A stretch of 64,000 nt of DNA from Zelopaecilomyces penicillatus (lineage: Eukaryota > Ascomycota > Sordariomycetes > Hypocreales > Pseudodiploosporaceae). Position numbers and translations under genes: made by a program. The first letter of the stretch is position 1, and every line of letters begins with the position of its first letter. The stretch covers positions 6,386,001-6,450,000 of the forward strand of contig VCCP01000003.1 in NCBI GenBank assembly GCA_005765155.1. Direction: 5' to 3'. The notes beneath the pieces were generated by a model, which saw only the letters and a program-made list of their open reading frames with translations, was not told the origin of the DNA and made no database searches. Of this stretch, positions 24,710 through 33,836 are shown in pieces.

Positions 24710-25724
24710 TTATGCCGACTCTCCTAGAATACTATCGATCCATTGCTCAACCGAAGTTGGCTCCCTCTCCAATAGCCAGCGCATAACATTGGGGCTTCCT
24801 TGCAAACCCCGAGAGTTATAGTACAACAGTAAGCGTTCAACCGTGATGCGGACAAGATCACCACGTGGATCTCCTTTGCTTCCCTCATCTGGCCCTCCAC
24901 CGTAAAGGAATTTCATCAGTCGATCAGCGCCACCCTCCAATGAGGGTACCCGTACCTCGATGCTCTTATTGATACGCTTCTCAACAATGCGCACAACCTC
25001 GGTCTCAGCAATCGGCAGAGTTGAACAAAGCGGGTATTCAGCCAGGTAGTGACGCTCCCGTTCTTCGAGAACCTTGGCAGATACCTCAGCAAGATCTTTT
25101 AGCGATACAAGACTGCTTGGGTAATTGGGCGACCACCACTTCTCGAGCACTAGCTTCTCTTGTGCGACGAGCGCAGCAAGGGGAAACGTGTCCATGAACT
25201 GTTTTGGCATCAATTCGTCAATAAATGCACATATGCCTTTTTTAGTTGTCTGTGGAAAGGTGAATGTTACTAACATTGACAGGCTTGAGGACGGTCCAAC
25301 AGATAATAGGACTGAGAAACAGGTGCTCCTCGATATAGCTCTTGAGATCGTGATGCAACATGTTTCTGTGCTGCGTGGAAAGCACACTTGAGAAAACAAA
25401 GTGCTTGAACACGTTTCCTTGGCGGCGATTCTCAGCTACGGCAGCATCAATCAAGTTGAATCCCATCTCTTTCTCTCGCGAGTGAAGACTAGGTAGAACA
25501 GCATTAATGGCAGTCGCCCCGTGAAGAAGCTCAATGCATTGAGACAGCGACTGCAAGTCTGTTATCTGGACCTGAGCATTGGGATACAGTCCTCTCAACT
25601 TCTCGGCCGATGCTTCCGAGTGCGCGGCTAGTCTGAGTGTAAATTTACCCTTGTTATAAACGAGAGGTATAAGGCGCGAGCACTGTTTGCCCCCCGGGCA
25701 GGTGATGACGAGAATCTCAGACAT
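24710..25724 (-). CDS. NmrA-like / atypical short-chain dehydrogenase family protein
   Basis: Exons 25724..25275 and 25198..24710, joined by a 76-nt intron (donor GTTAGT, acceptor ACAG), give 312 residues. The N-terminal beta-alpha-beta unit (SEILVITCPGG) is a degenerate NAD(P)-binding loop. Further family features are a FSSVLSTQ strand, a TVLKPVNFMDTFPLA segment that spans the splice and an SLKDLAEVSAKVL helix, as in NmrA/HSCARG proteins. Members either sense the NAD(P)+/NAD(P)H ratio or act as reductases. The canonical GxxGxxG is not complete, so a sensor or non-catalytic role is possible. It follows the P450 on the same strand. Its job in the pathway is unknown; it could reduce an aldehyde or tropolone intermediate. 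Confidence 0.8.
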
Positions 25725-26250
25725 GATTGGCAGGTCGACCCAACAGTTGTTCTTTAAGATGGCGTGAAAAGCTTGGAAGATAAACACCACTGAGCTAGAC
25801 ACTGCAATTAGTCAAATCAAGTCTATATATAATGGGCTGTAATGGCATCTATGCGGATCCACAACATCTATTAACGGTGTTACGATATATCCCGAGACGA
25901 CTAAGCCGGAGTTTCTTTTTATATTTGTGTGCATCGGATGTAATACCACACGGAGTTTCGCATGAAAATTATATGAAACATAAAGATTTATATCTATAAC
26001 TCAATCAATTATATAATTTAGATCTGAGATTTGTGTGTAGGGTTAATATGTCGAGTTGCATATATACTGCCTGTGTTAGAGGACACAATACTGAATTATT
26101 CGTTCTGCTTAGCTATAATATTTTTATCTACTTTTTGAGATCGGTAAAGCAATTGTCAAGGTTATATTCTTAGATTCTACTGCAGTGCCATCACTTGGCT
26201 CCAGGAGTTTGAAGCCAGAGTTGTATAACCTTTATGCGTATTTTACTATA
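25725..26250. other. AT-rich spacer between P450 3' end and NmrA-like gene
   Basis: It holds the promoter of the NmrA-like gene. The middle part (about 25900-26160) is AT-rich but has no recognisable repeat or gene. Confidence 0.35.
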
Positions 26251-28214
26251 TCAAGATATAGGAGACTCTGCATCTGTATTTATACCTTTAAACCCATCCT
26301 GCCGCTGAACGCGGGCGAATAGCCCTGTATGCCTAAAAAACCAGTAATTCTCAGACTGAAACCCGGTTGGATCAATGACCTCGATCTGTTTTCGGAGCTT
26401 AATCAACAAACTGCTTGTATGTGTTATCACAGCCATCAGTGCAGAACTTACATCATATTGAAGAAGCAAGAAGGGAATGAGCTTTTTAATCTCGAACAGA
26501 GCAACGTTCTTTCCCAGGCAGATACGCCGACCCGCACCAAACTAGATGAGCGCACATTAAAATCAGCAAGAGTTCATAAGCATGACCGGACGTCATGTAG
26601 TGGCTTGCAAACATGCTTTCATACCGTTAACATGACATTTTCCAAGTGCTTCTGGTGTTCAAATTCACCCTCTAGCCAGCGTTCGGGCCGCCAAAACTCT
26701 GCATCTTTGCCGTAGGTTCCCTGGTGCCGGTTCGTTACATATGGGCTAGCACCCACAAGTGTGCCTTCAGGCAGGAATGTACCAAGAATGGTAATGCCAC
26801 CCTCTGGAACCACTCTCTCAAATGGTAACGCAAATGCCGGATGCATACGTAGAGCTTCGAGAACGCAAGCGTTAAGATAAGGCAACTTGCCCACTTCAGA
26901 CCACTTGGGGAATGGCCGCGAGACTTTGGCCTCGCGCAGCTCAGCGCACAGTCGGTTACGTGTATGGGTACTGGTGAGGATATTGAACATAACTGTTTGC
27001 ATTGTAGTGCCAACCGAGTCGGACCCAGCAATGACATTAGAAAATGTCCAGGAATGCACGGCCCTATATGATAGCTTCTGTTTCAGTCACAATACCAAGA
27101 AGACAAACCAGAAAAAAGACATACCAGGGAGGGATTTCGCTATTGCTCCTCTGAATTCCAATGTATCGGTCTAGGAAGTCTTTCCTGTGGTTCTCCATCT
27201 CCTGTTCCTTTGACTTTTGATCAAACGTCTTCTGTCTTTCCCCAATCGTATCAGCGACGTACTTGAGGAGGGAGTTCCCAGGGGTTTGTCGAAGCCTGTC
27301 AACATATTGGTTTTTGTATAAAATCTTATCCAACCAAGGGACTTGCATCATCTGACACTTTATTTAGCTTATCTCTATACCTGTTAGAAGTGGAACAGTA
27401 TTGAACTTACCGGTGCCGCTTGCTTCATAAATTGCCAAATGGCATCCAGCTTATTGCCTGTATCTTCGCCACGTTCAAGAAATCCATAACGCTTGCTGAA
27501 GCTCAGAGTGCCCATGACGTCAAAAGCGAAGTATTGCAACCACTCGCCCAAATTGAAGATTTCGCTATTTTTGACAAAACGGGCATCCAGCTGGTCCGAA
27601 ATAATCTGGAGAACATCATCCACTAGATTCTCAAATGTAACGACGTTTGACTGGGAAAAGATCTGTGCAATCGGTCTCTTTAATTTGGAATGCATGTCTT
27701 CATCCAAAGAGGTAAAGACAGCCGGAAGAGCACCGCCCACACGCGAATAAGGCCGAAGAGGTGTATAGAAGTCACCCTGTATGGACACACTGGTTAGTAA
27801 CATGAAAGCTACTCGCACACACCCGCTGTATACCTTTAAAAAGCCACGTCGCATAGGATACAGCAGCGGGACTGCACTCGGATTGCCAATTGAGACCATA
27901 TTTGGCCCCATTCGCAAAATGTTTCCATACTTGTTATGCAATTCCTGATGTACAAGATGTGCCTTTGTTGTGCGTACCCAGCTCACGCGACTGTAGTCGG
28001 AAAGACTCGCAAGAATAGGGCCAGGCACATGTCGCAGCCGCAAGAAGCTATGTAAAGCACGCAGTACTAATCCAATAAACACAGACACAAGAATCAAGCC
28101 CCATAACCCAGAAGATGACAGTACGGCTTTTCCTAGCTGAATAGGGGAGTCTAGACGTGCCGCCATGGTTTCAACGCGAGCTCTCCTGCTCATCAAAATG
28201 CAAGACGATATCAA
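26251..28214 (-). CDS. Cytochrome P450 monooxygenase of the tropolone cluster
   Basis: Six exons on the minus strand: 28214..27834, 27776..27411, 27351..27125, 27063..26625, 26541..26452 and 26385..26251, giving 545 residues (529 if Met17 at 28166 is used). The 57-nt first intron and the last intron keep the frame and could be missed, but alignment to the P450 fold requires removing them. Features in order: N-terminal membrane anchor, proline-rich hinge (HVPGP), I-helix AGSDS, EALR of the K helix, FWRPERW, and heme loop FGAGRRICLG with Cys479. All are intact. The style is that of the pisatin-demethylase-like class of fungal P450s. In stipitatic acid biosynthesis the P450 TropD hydroxylates the methyl group of the tropolone. 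This gene may fill that role, but I cannot confirm orthology. It is divergent from the YCII gene. Confidence 0.88.
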
Positions 28215-28820
28215 GAGATTGACTTCACGTTCTGAGGTTATCGAGAACTTGCATTCAGGATGATAGAGCCACTAGCGGTCGTCTGTTTGGTCGCCCCTAG
28301 TAAAAACGATGTTATGAGCTTGTAAATCTATTAGCGAGAACTATATTGTGTCTATCTGTGGGGCAGAGGTGCCTGCCACTCGAAGTGATGCAGCGCAGAA
28401 CCCATAGAATCCAGATTAAACATTAGTCCGTTTGCATAAATTTTCTGCGTGTCACATGGGAAATGTCTTTCTGACTCGGTAGAATGATGAGGTAGACGGT
28501 AAAACATCCGGGCGTAACAACCTCCGGGAAGTATCACCAGACCCACCCGTCTTGGTCGGAGTATCTAGGAGTGGGACTGTTCTCCATGCAAGGCACACGG
28601 TCGCAGTACTTTCGGGGGTGCGAAAGCGAATGCCGGAAATGTGCTTCGCGATGATGCGAGGCAAGAGGGATACTGAATTCAGCGTCCGTCATAAATATAC
28701 AAGTGAGATCGATAGCACATCTCTTAGCCGTAAACATCACTTTTTTTTCCCACCCCCAAATCAATACGATCAATACGGAGAATTCTGCTTTTGCCAATCA
28801 GCGACACAAATAAAACCACC
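28215..28820. promoter_or_regulatory. Bidirectional promoter of P450 and YCII gene
   Basis: About 600 bp between two divergent starts. A poly-T tract at about 28740-28748 lies near the YCII start. No coding region is supported. Confidence 0.4.
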
Positions 28821-29150
28821 ATGTCCGAGAACAACGAATGGCTCGTCCTAATTCAGGACCACCCAGACAAGCTGCAGATGCGCCGCGACACCCTACCACG
28901 ACACATCGCTTATTACAAACCCAAGCGCGAAGCCGGCCAGCTCATTTTTGCAGGCCCCATGCTTCACAGTCATCCATCACACGCAGAGGAACTTCTAAAC
29001 ATGAACGGGAGTGTCCTCGTTTTGAGACTTGCTGGGGAGGACGACGTTTGGTCAGCACTGCGCGAGGATCCATTTGCAAAGGAAGGCGTATGGGACATGG
29101 ACAAGATTAGCATTTCGCGGTTTAAGTCTACTGTTCGGACACCATTTTAA
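28821..29150 (+). CDS. YCII-domain small protein
   Basis: Single exon, 109 residues; the start at 28821 has a good fungal context (CCACCATG) and is preferred over an in-frame ATG 30 nt upstream. The protein fits the YCII family: WLVLIQDHPDK strand, a helix with RHIAYYKPK, then AGQLIFAGPMLH and a C-terminal DPFAKEGVWD motif. The family has a ferredoxin-like fold with a conserved His-Asp type pair (His11/His25 region here). Such proteins recur in fungal secondary-metabolite clusters, where some act as small cyclases, isomerases or decarboxylases, but most have no known role. It lies between the P450 and the second transporter. It may act on a reactive tropolone or quinone-methide intermediate; this is inference. 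Confidence 0.85.
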   Translation: MSENNEWLVLIQDHPDKLQMRRDTLPRHIAYYKPKREAGQLIFAGPMLHSHPSHAEELLNMNGSVLVLRLAGEDDVWSALREDPFAKEGVWDMDKISISRFKSTVRTPF

Positions 29151-29569
29151 ATAGCCGTCAGGAAATATGTTATAGAACACCCCCAATCTGACAATTAGGG
29201 TCAGATCTTACGGTCGCTTGCGCTGCGTTATCAAGTGGTTTATTATTACTGTAAACTGCGCCATGGAAAGTGACGAGCCTGCGAAGTCAAATACCGACCA
29301 TATTACCATGAACTGAGACGAAGCTTTACCCGTCTCGACTAAACAAGTGCAGGCACAGATTATTAAAATACTATATATTCTCTCTTTGAATTCGTATATA
29401 TACTACATAAATCAGCTACATAATCTGTAGTACCATAATATATCCCAGTTAAAAGCAATTCGCTGGTAGTTAGCTACCTTAGAGTGGACAGTAAAGTTGA
29501 CGCAACTAAAATGTTTCTGGCATGCAGACCGTCCATGCTCGCAAAACACCATGTAAAAGGCTTTTCCAT
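29151..29569. other. Convergent 3' spacer
   Basis: Between the 3' ends of the YCII gene (+) and the MFS transporter gene (-). Partly AT-rich (29340-29450). No gene. Confidence 0.35.
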
Positions 29570-30877
29570 TCAAGTTTTGACAAAAACCCTTGGTCCGGTT
29601 CTGGAAACGCGAATCCCCAAATAAATGATGCCAGCAGTCAATGACATGACTCCGCCATATAGCCAGAGCAAATTCCAGTGCAGTGGCTGGGCCACACCTA
29701 GAATACTACCAGCAGCTGGAGCACCAGCCATGTATCCCAATCCTGCCATCGCATAGCCCATACCCATTCGAGTGCCGATTTGTGCTTTGTTTGCTGTCAA
29801 ACTAGCGAAACAAACCGGTGGCATGCTGATGAAGGCGGCACTGAAGAAGCCGAGAAGTAGAGTCATTATAAGAACAACTGCCTCTGAGTGGATTGATACA
29901 TTGCAAAGGCATAATACCCCAGTAATGACTGCGCATGGAGAAATCACATTGAATGGGCCAATCTGATCAGATACGAAGTTGGGAACGATGCGACCGAAAA
30001 GCGATGCGGCATTGAGAAGTGCGACAACGTAGAAAGACATGTCGAGAGTCACGAGTCGATTGTCTTTGGTGAATAAGGATATGTACGAATTGACAATGGA
30101 GAGTGTTGCAGAGGCGAAAAAAGTCCCTGCTACAAACAGCATATATCGCTTATCCATGAAAGCAGTCCTGTCCACGAAATGTCGAAGTTTGGCTGGCCCC
30201 GTGCGGAGTCTCATAAATGAGAGAGGAATAATGAGCGTGATAAGTGCAATGAATCCAGTGACACGCACCGTCCATGCAAACGACAAGTGCTTCAGCAGGT
30301 GTAGAACCGTGATGGAATAGATGACGGCACCAAAGGCGGCTCCGGATGATGCAATACCGATGGCCAGGCCGAGTCTCTTGTTGAAGTAGCTGGGAAGAAT
30401 GGAGATTGCGCAAACAAACAAGCAGCCTGAACCAATGCCGATACAAAAGCCTTCTGTGAGAAGCACCAGAGCGTAAGAGTTGCAGATACTAAGCATAATG
30501 TGCCCAAAAACAACACCAAAGGTCCCAGTGAGCAGTAGCAGACGCAAATAACCTCGGTCATAGACTGGTCCGGCTACAAGACCAGTTATCATGGCCATTG
30601 AGTACTGAATAGCGCCGATCCATGAAATATCGGACGGGGAAGCAACAAATAGACGACCGTCCGAGTAGAGCGTCTGAAAAACCCCAAAGGCGCTGAGTAT
30701 GCCCCATGAGTTGAAATAGAGCAAGAACCCACATGCCACTTGAAGCCACGCTTGGAAACTATTATCAGAAGAAGGGCTGGGGTTCATCACTTTTGTCGTG
30801 GTTGTATCCCGAGGTATCTCGTCCATCTCGCGTTCAGAGAAGTCAGCCGAAGGCCGTGTCCTTAGAACATTAGCCAT
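29570..30877 (-). CDS. MFS transporter, monocarboxylate (MCT-like) type
   Basis: Single-exon gene, 435 residues, with a hydrophilic N-terminus of about 40 residues followed by roughly 12 transmembrane segments. AWLQVACGFLLYFNSWGILSAFGVFQ at TM1 and YFNKRLGLAIGIASSGAAFG in the middle are typical of the fungal monocarboxylate-transporter-like family (MCT/Mch). The WGxxxxFGVFQ motif and the RxGxAxG loop are present. These proteins move carboxylic acids or efflux metabolites across the plasma or vacuolar membrane and are frequent in biosynthetic clusters. Tropolone acids such as stipitatic acid would be suitable cargo. It is the last recognisable metabolic gene before the transposon island. The gene is intact. 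Confidence 0.85.
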   Translation of the reverse strand: MANVLRTRPSADFSEREMDEIPRDTTTTKVMNPSPSSDNSFQAWLQVACGFLLYFNSWGILSAFGVFQTLYSDGRLFVASPSDISWIGAIQYSMAMITGLVAGPVYDRGYLRLLLLTGTFGVVFGHIMLSICNSYALVLLTEGFCIGIGSGCLFVCAISILPSYFNKRLGLAIGIASSGAAFGAVIYSITVLHLLKHLSFAWTVRVTGFIALITLIIPLSFMRLRTGPAKLRHFVDRTAFMDKRYMLFVAGTFFASATLSIVNSYISLFTKDNRLVTLDMSFYVVALLNAASLFGRIVPNFVSDQIGPFNVISPCAVITGVLCLCNVSIHSEAVVLIMTLLLGFFSAAFISMPPVCFASLTANKAQIGTRMGMGYAMAGLGYMAGAPAAGSILGVAQPLHWNLLWLYGGVMSLTAGIIYLGIRVSRTGPRVFVKT

Positions 30878-31354
30878 ATGGCAGAGTATAAGGATTACAC
30901 AGCGTCTGTTATTTTTCTAGCAGACGTAATGGCAGGTATGAACTAAAATACAGATGTGGAATATCTGATGCATGATGTGGTTTTTTAGATCTGGCAAGTC
31001 CGGCGATGGCGAGTTCAATTCTGCATTTTCACCGTATTAAGAATTTGAGACGTTGACCAGTAATACGGCATGAAGTGCCGAGATTAGTACGAGCTATTAG
31101 CATAATACTAACAGATGATAAGATGGGCATATTTAATATGAAACCTGCAATACTTATTAAGGGGCCGGAGTATTTTAACTCCTAGATTTACACTGAGACT
31201 TAATATTCCAACAAACAATAAGCATAGTATGCAGCTAAGCGATTGTAATACTCTGAGCTAACTTAATTCAAATTCAGCTGCCTTATAAATGATAGCGAGC
31301 CCCACGAATCAATCCAGCCATTGACTGATTCCCGATGCATCTGTAGTGTTGGAG
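30878..31354. other. Spacer upstream of MFS transporter
   Basis: It holds the promoter of the MCT-like gene and the 3' flank of the small secreted-protein gene. No other gene is seen. Confidence 0.35.
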
Positions 31355-32065
31355 CTACAGAAGCCCAAACACATCACCAATAAAAGGTATGAGTGCCTTC
31401 AGAATTGGCCTAAATCCAGGCAACATAGCGAGCCCTGGAATTGGGGGAACGATCGGCGGATCGATAGGGATTCCTGCAATATTTGTCGGAATGGTTATAT
31501 AGGTTGGCAGCGATGTGATGAGGCACGTTTCCTCGTCGAATACAGCCGGAACGACAAGGCGTGTGTACACGGGAAGCGGGACAACATGCAGCACACCAAT
31601 GGTCTACATAGGACAGGCAAAGGTCAGTTCCTATTACAAGCCAGTGTATAAACAGGGGCTCGTTATGCCACAATTTACTTACAATAATTGCATCAATGGT
31701 TGCAATGTTGGTACCATTTGCGGAATATGTTGTTTCAACATGCGCAAACGCCTGGCGTACTACTTGCGAAAAGTTTTTCAGAGTCGTCGCATCAACCACC
31801 GCAGGGTTCACTCCGGGAAGACCGTTGACATAGCTAGCAATGTTAGTATAGAGTAACACATGGCAGAGTTGCGACAGACACACAGAAACGTCACGCATTC
31901 AGGAGCGAGCGGCATGTTCGCAATGATAGCAGCGGACTTAAGAAAGTTCTTTTCATTGAATCCGCTGATAATATACTTCAGTGCATCGATTCGTCTTTGC
32001 GGCGAGCAGTCGGCGGTAGCCACTGCGGCCAACAAAGATGTTGTTAGAACACTATTAAGCTTCAT
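31355..32065 (-). CDS. Small secreted protein, unknown family, three exons
   Basis: Exons 32065..31884, 31833..31683 and 31603..31355 are in phase and give 193 residues. The first 17-18 residues form a signal peptide with cleavage near an Ala-Asp-Cys. I do not recognise a domain. The middle holds a helix-forming segment (LKNFSQVVRQAFAHVETTY) and the C-terminal third is rich in Pro and Ile (PTNIAGIPIDPPIVPPIPG), ending in a hydrophobic stretch. Introns are 50 and 79 nt with usual borders. It lies between the tropolone cluster and a transposon island, a common place for lineage-specific secreted proteins. An effector-like or surface-active role is possible but unsupported. The frame and splice agreement make it likely to be a real gene. 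Confidence 0.6.
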
Positions 32066-32795
32066 TTTGTTGTATAGTGTAGAGTTGGCAAGTTTGAGAG
32101 ATGATTGGCTGGTGTAGTAGAGGAATGTGAACAAATAGGCTGGGGATGTCTGCACATATATGCTCAAGATTACTGGCATCACTCAACTTAAATATAGAGA
32201 TTTGTAATCTACGTTAAGGGAGTGGCGTGTTATATGATTAATGTGTTGACTGAATGTAATAAGCAAATCCTCAACGTATAAGACTGGTACCAAATCGTCC
32301 AACAAAGACAACAGCTTGAATAAAGAGCGGGAGTTAGGGTAATAATTCCGCCCTCGCTTAACGCTACTGTATTCATGCACTAGGTCGTCTAGCTTTAACA
32401 CTACTATAGGGTTTGTCATATATAGCGTAAACTTTAATAGTAGGCAGGCTGAATCAGTGGCAGAATTCACCTAGTATTAGAGAGCATTTCCAAATAGATC
32501 GGAACCTTATAATTCAGGTAATGGATATGTTAATTGGCCGGAGATCTCTATAAGTTATACTAATAACCTCACAGCCAATGCCCTGATTTGTTCACATAAC
32601 ATGACTTGTCCCACCTTTTGTAGAGACATATATCCTATTAACAGCTGCATCAACTAGCAGGCCAGTCAACCTAAAAGAAGATGTAAAGTATTAAAAAAGT
32701 CAGAATTACAAGACAGGCCTAATAAGTAAGATACTTAATGAAAAGCTATTATAAATGCTTGGAGTACTATAACTAAAGATAATCTATTAAAGTTA
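32066..32795. other. AT-rich spacer before the transposon island
   Basis: No gene is supported. Base composition falls towards the right until the target-site duplication of the outer retroelement. Confidence 0.35.
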
Positions 32796-32800
32796 GTAGA
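32796..32800. repeat. Left target-site duplication GTAGA (outer element)
   Basis: GTAGA directly precedes the left outer LTR and recurs exactly at 46935-46939 directly after the right outer LTR. Confidence 0.85.
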
Positions 32801-32990
32801 TATAATAGGATTATAAGGTATAAGATGTATATACCCAGAATAGTATATAATCCCTGGGTATATAGTACTTCTCGGCTTGCTTTTACTACTATAATATAAA
32901 CAAAGCAAGTAATAGTCTTTTATAATAATAATATTTAAATATAATTATCCTTATCCTGCCTAACTACTATAAATTAAGCCTGCTATTATA
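32801..32990 (+). repeat. Left LTR of outer element
   Basis: This 190-bp sequence recurs as 46745-46934. It starts TATAATAGG and ends GTTATA- or ATTATA-like, consistent with ancestral TGT...ACA ends after transitions. The copies differ mostly by C/T and G/A changes. Confidence 0.88.
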
Positions 32991-33409
32991 ATTCTATTAT
33001 TTCTTTATATAATTACTTAGGATAAGTATAGTTATACTATATAAAACCTTGGTATAAGGGGGATAAGAGCTAAGGGAAGTATCTCTAGAATATTTAGATA
33101 GTATTATCCAAGATACCCTAGCTTTAAATAAACCCTTTAATCAGGAATAATTAATTATAAAGAGACTTAAAATATAATTAAAACTCTAATAAAAGATAAT
33201 TCAAAAATAATAACACTAAATTAATAACCTTCTAATATTCTAGGTAGGAATATAATTAAAGGTTTAATAAAATAATAATAATTTCAATTATAGTATAGGG
33301 TTTATAAAATTGATTTTAATTACTTATTTATTTTATAAAGAATTATTAAAAAATTAAAAAAGCTAGAAAGATAATCTAGATTATTGTTTTTAAGGAAATA
33401 AGAAAGTAT

Positions 33410-33414
33410 ATTAT
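33410..33414. repeat. Left target-site duplication ATTAT (inner element)
   Basis: ATTAT directly precedes the left inner LTR and recurs exactly at 41392-41396 after the right one. It lies within the AT-rich outer element. Confidence 0.85.
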
Positions 33415-33626
33415 TGTCAAGGACCGAGGTCGGGAGGTTGTGGAGAGAGTGAAGAAGGTTAGGAATGGTATCAATTTTGCTGTATATAGCAGGTAGGTAG
33501 CAGATAACTAGAAGCTTGATCTCTGGCCCTCCCTTTTCTCAAAGGAGAAGGCCCTTCTCTATAGATATATGCATTCCTAGCCCACGTGACATGGGTTCTC
33601 TGCAGGGCCCCTTTAGGGTCCTGACA
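33415..33626 (-). repeat. 3' LTR of inner element (left copy)
   Basis: 212 bp, with TG...CA ends (TGTCAAGGACC ... GGTCCTGACA). By eye it differs from 41180-41391 at five positions, all transitions and all in the last 50 bp. Confidence 0.92.
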
Positions 33627-33645
33627 GTATGCCCCCCTTCCTTTA
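33627..33645 (-). other. Polypurine tract of inner element
   Basis: On the minus strand the sequence next to the left LTR reads AAAGGAAGGGGGGCATAC. This is a typical plus-strand primer and fixes the direction of the element. Confidence 0.75.
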
Positions 33646-33836
33646 GGGCCGCCCTCGGCCCTGATAACTGGTAGCAGCTTCGTCGCCGCAACCGTACAAC
33701 TATAAACAGCCAACCGGCCCAGCTGTCAACAAAGAAACCATAGTCAATTAAAAGTGAAACTTCTAACAGGTTCTATTTCTTCCCTGTAAATCTCTGTATG
33801 TGGGCTCTTTGTGCTTTGTGAGAAGTCCCCTACCTT

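Noticed and set aside
27777..27833. Reading through the first intron of the cluster P450 as coding sequence
   Set aside because: It keeps the frame, but it has a GTATAC donor and a CATACAG acceptor, and removal restores the expected P450 spacing before the GDFYTP segment.
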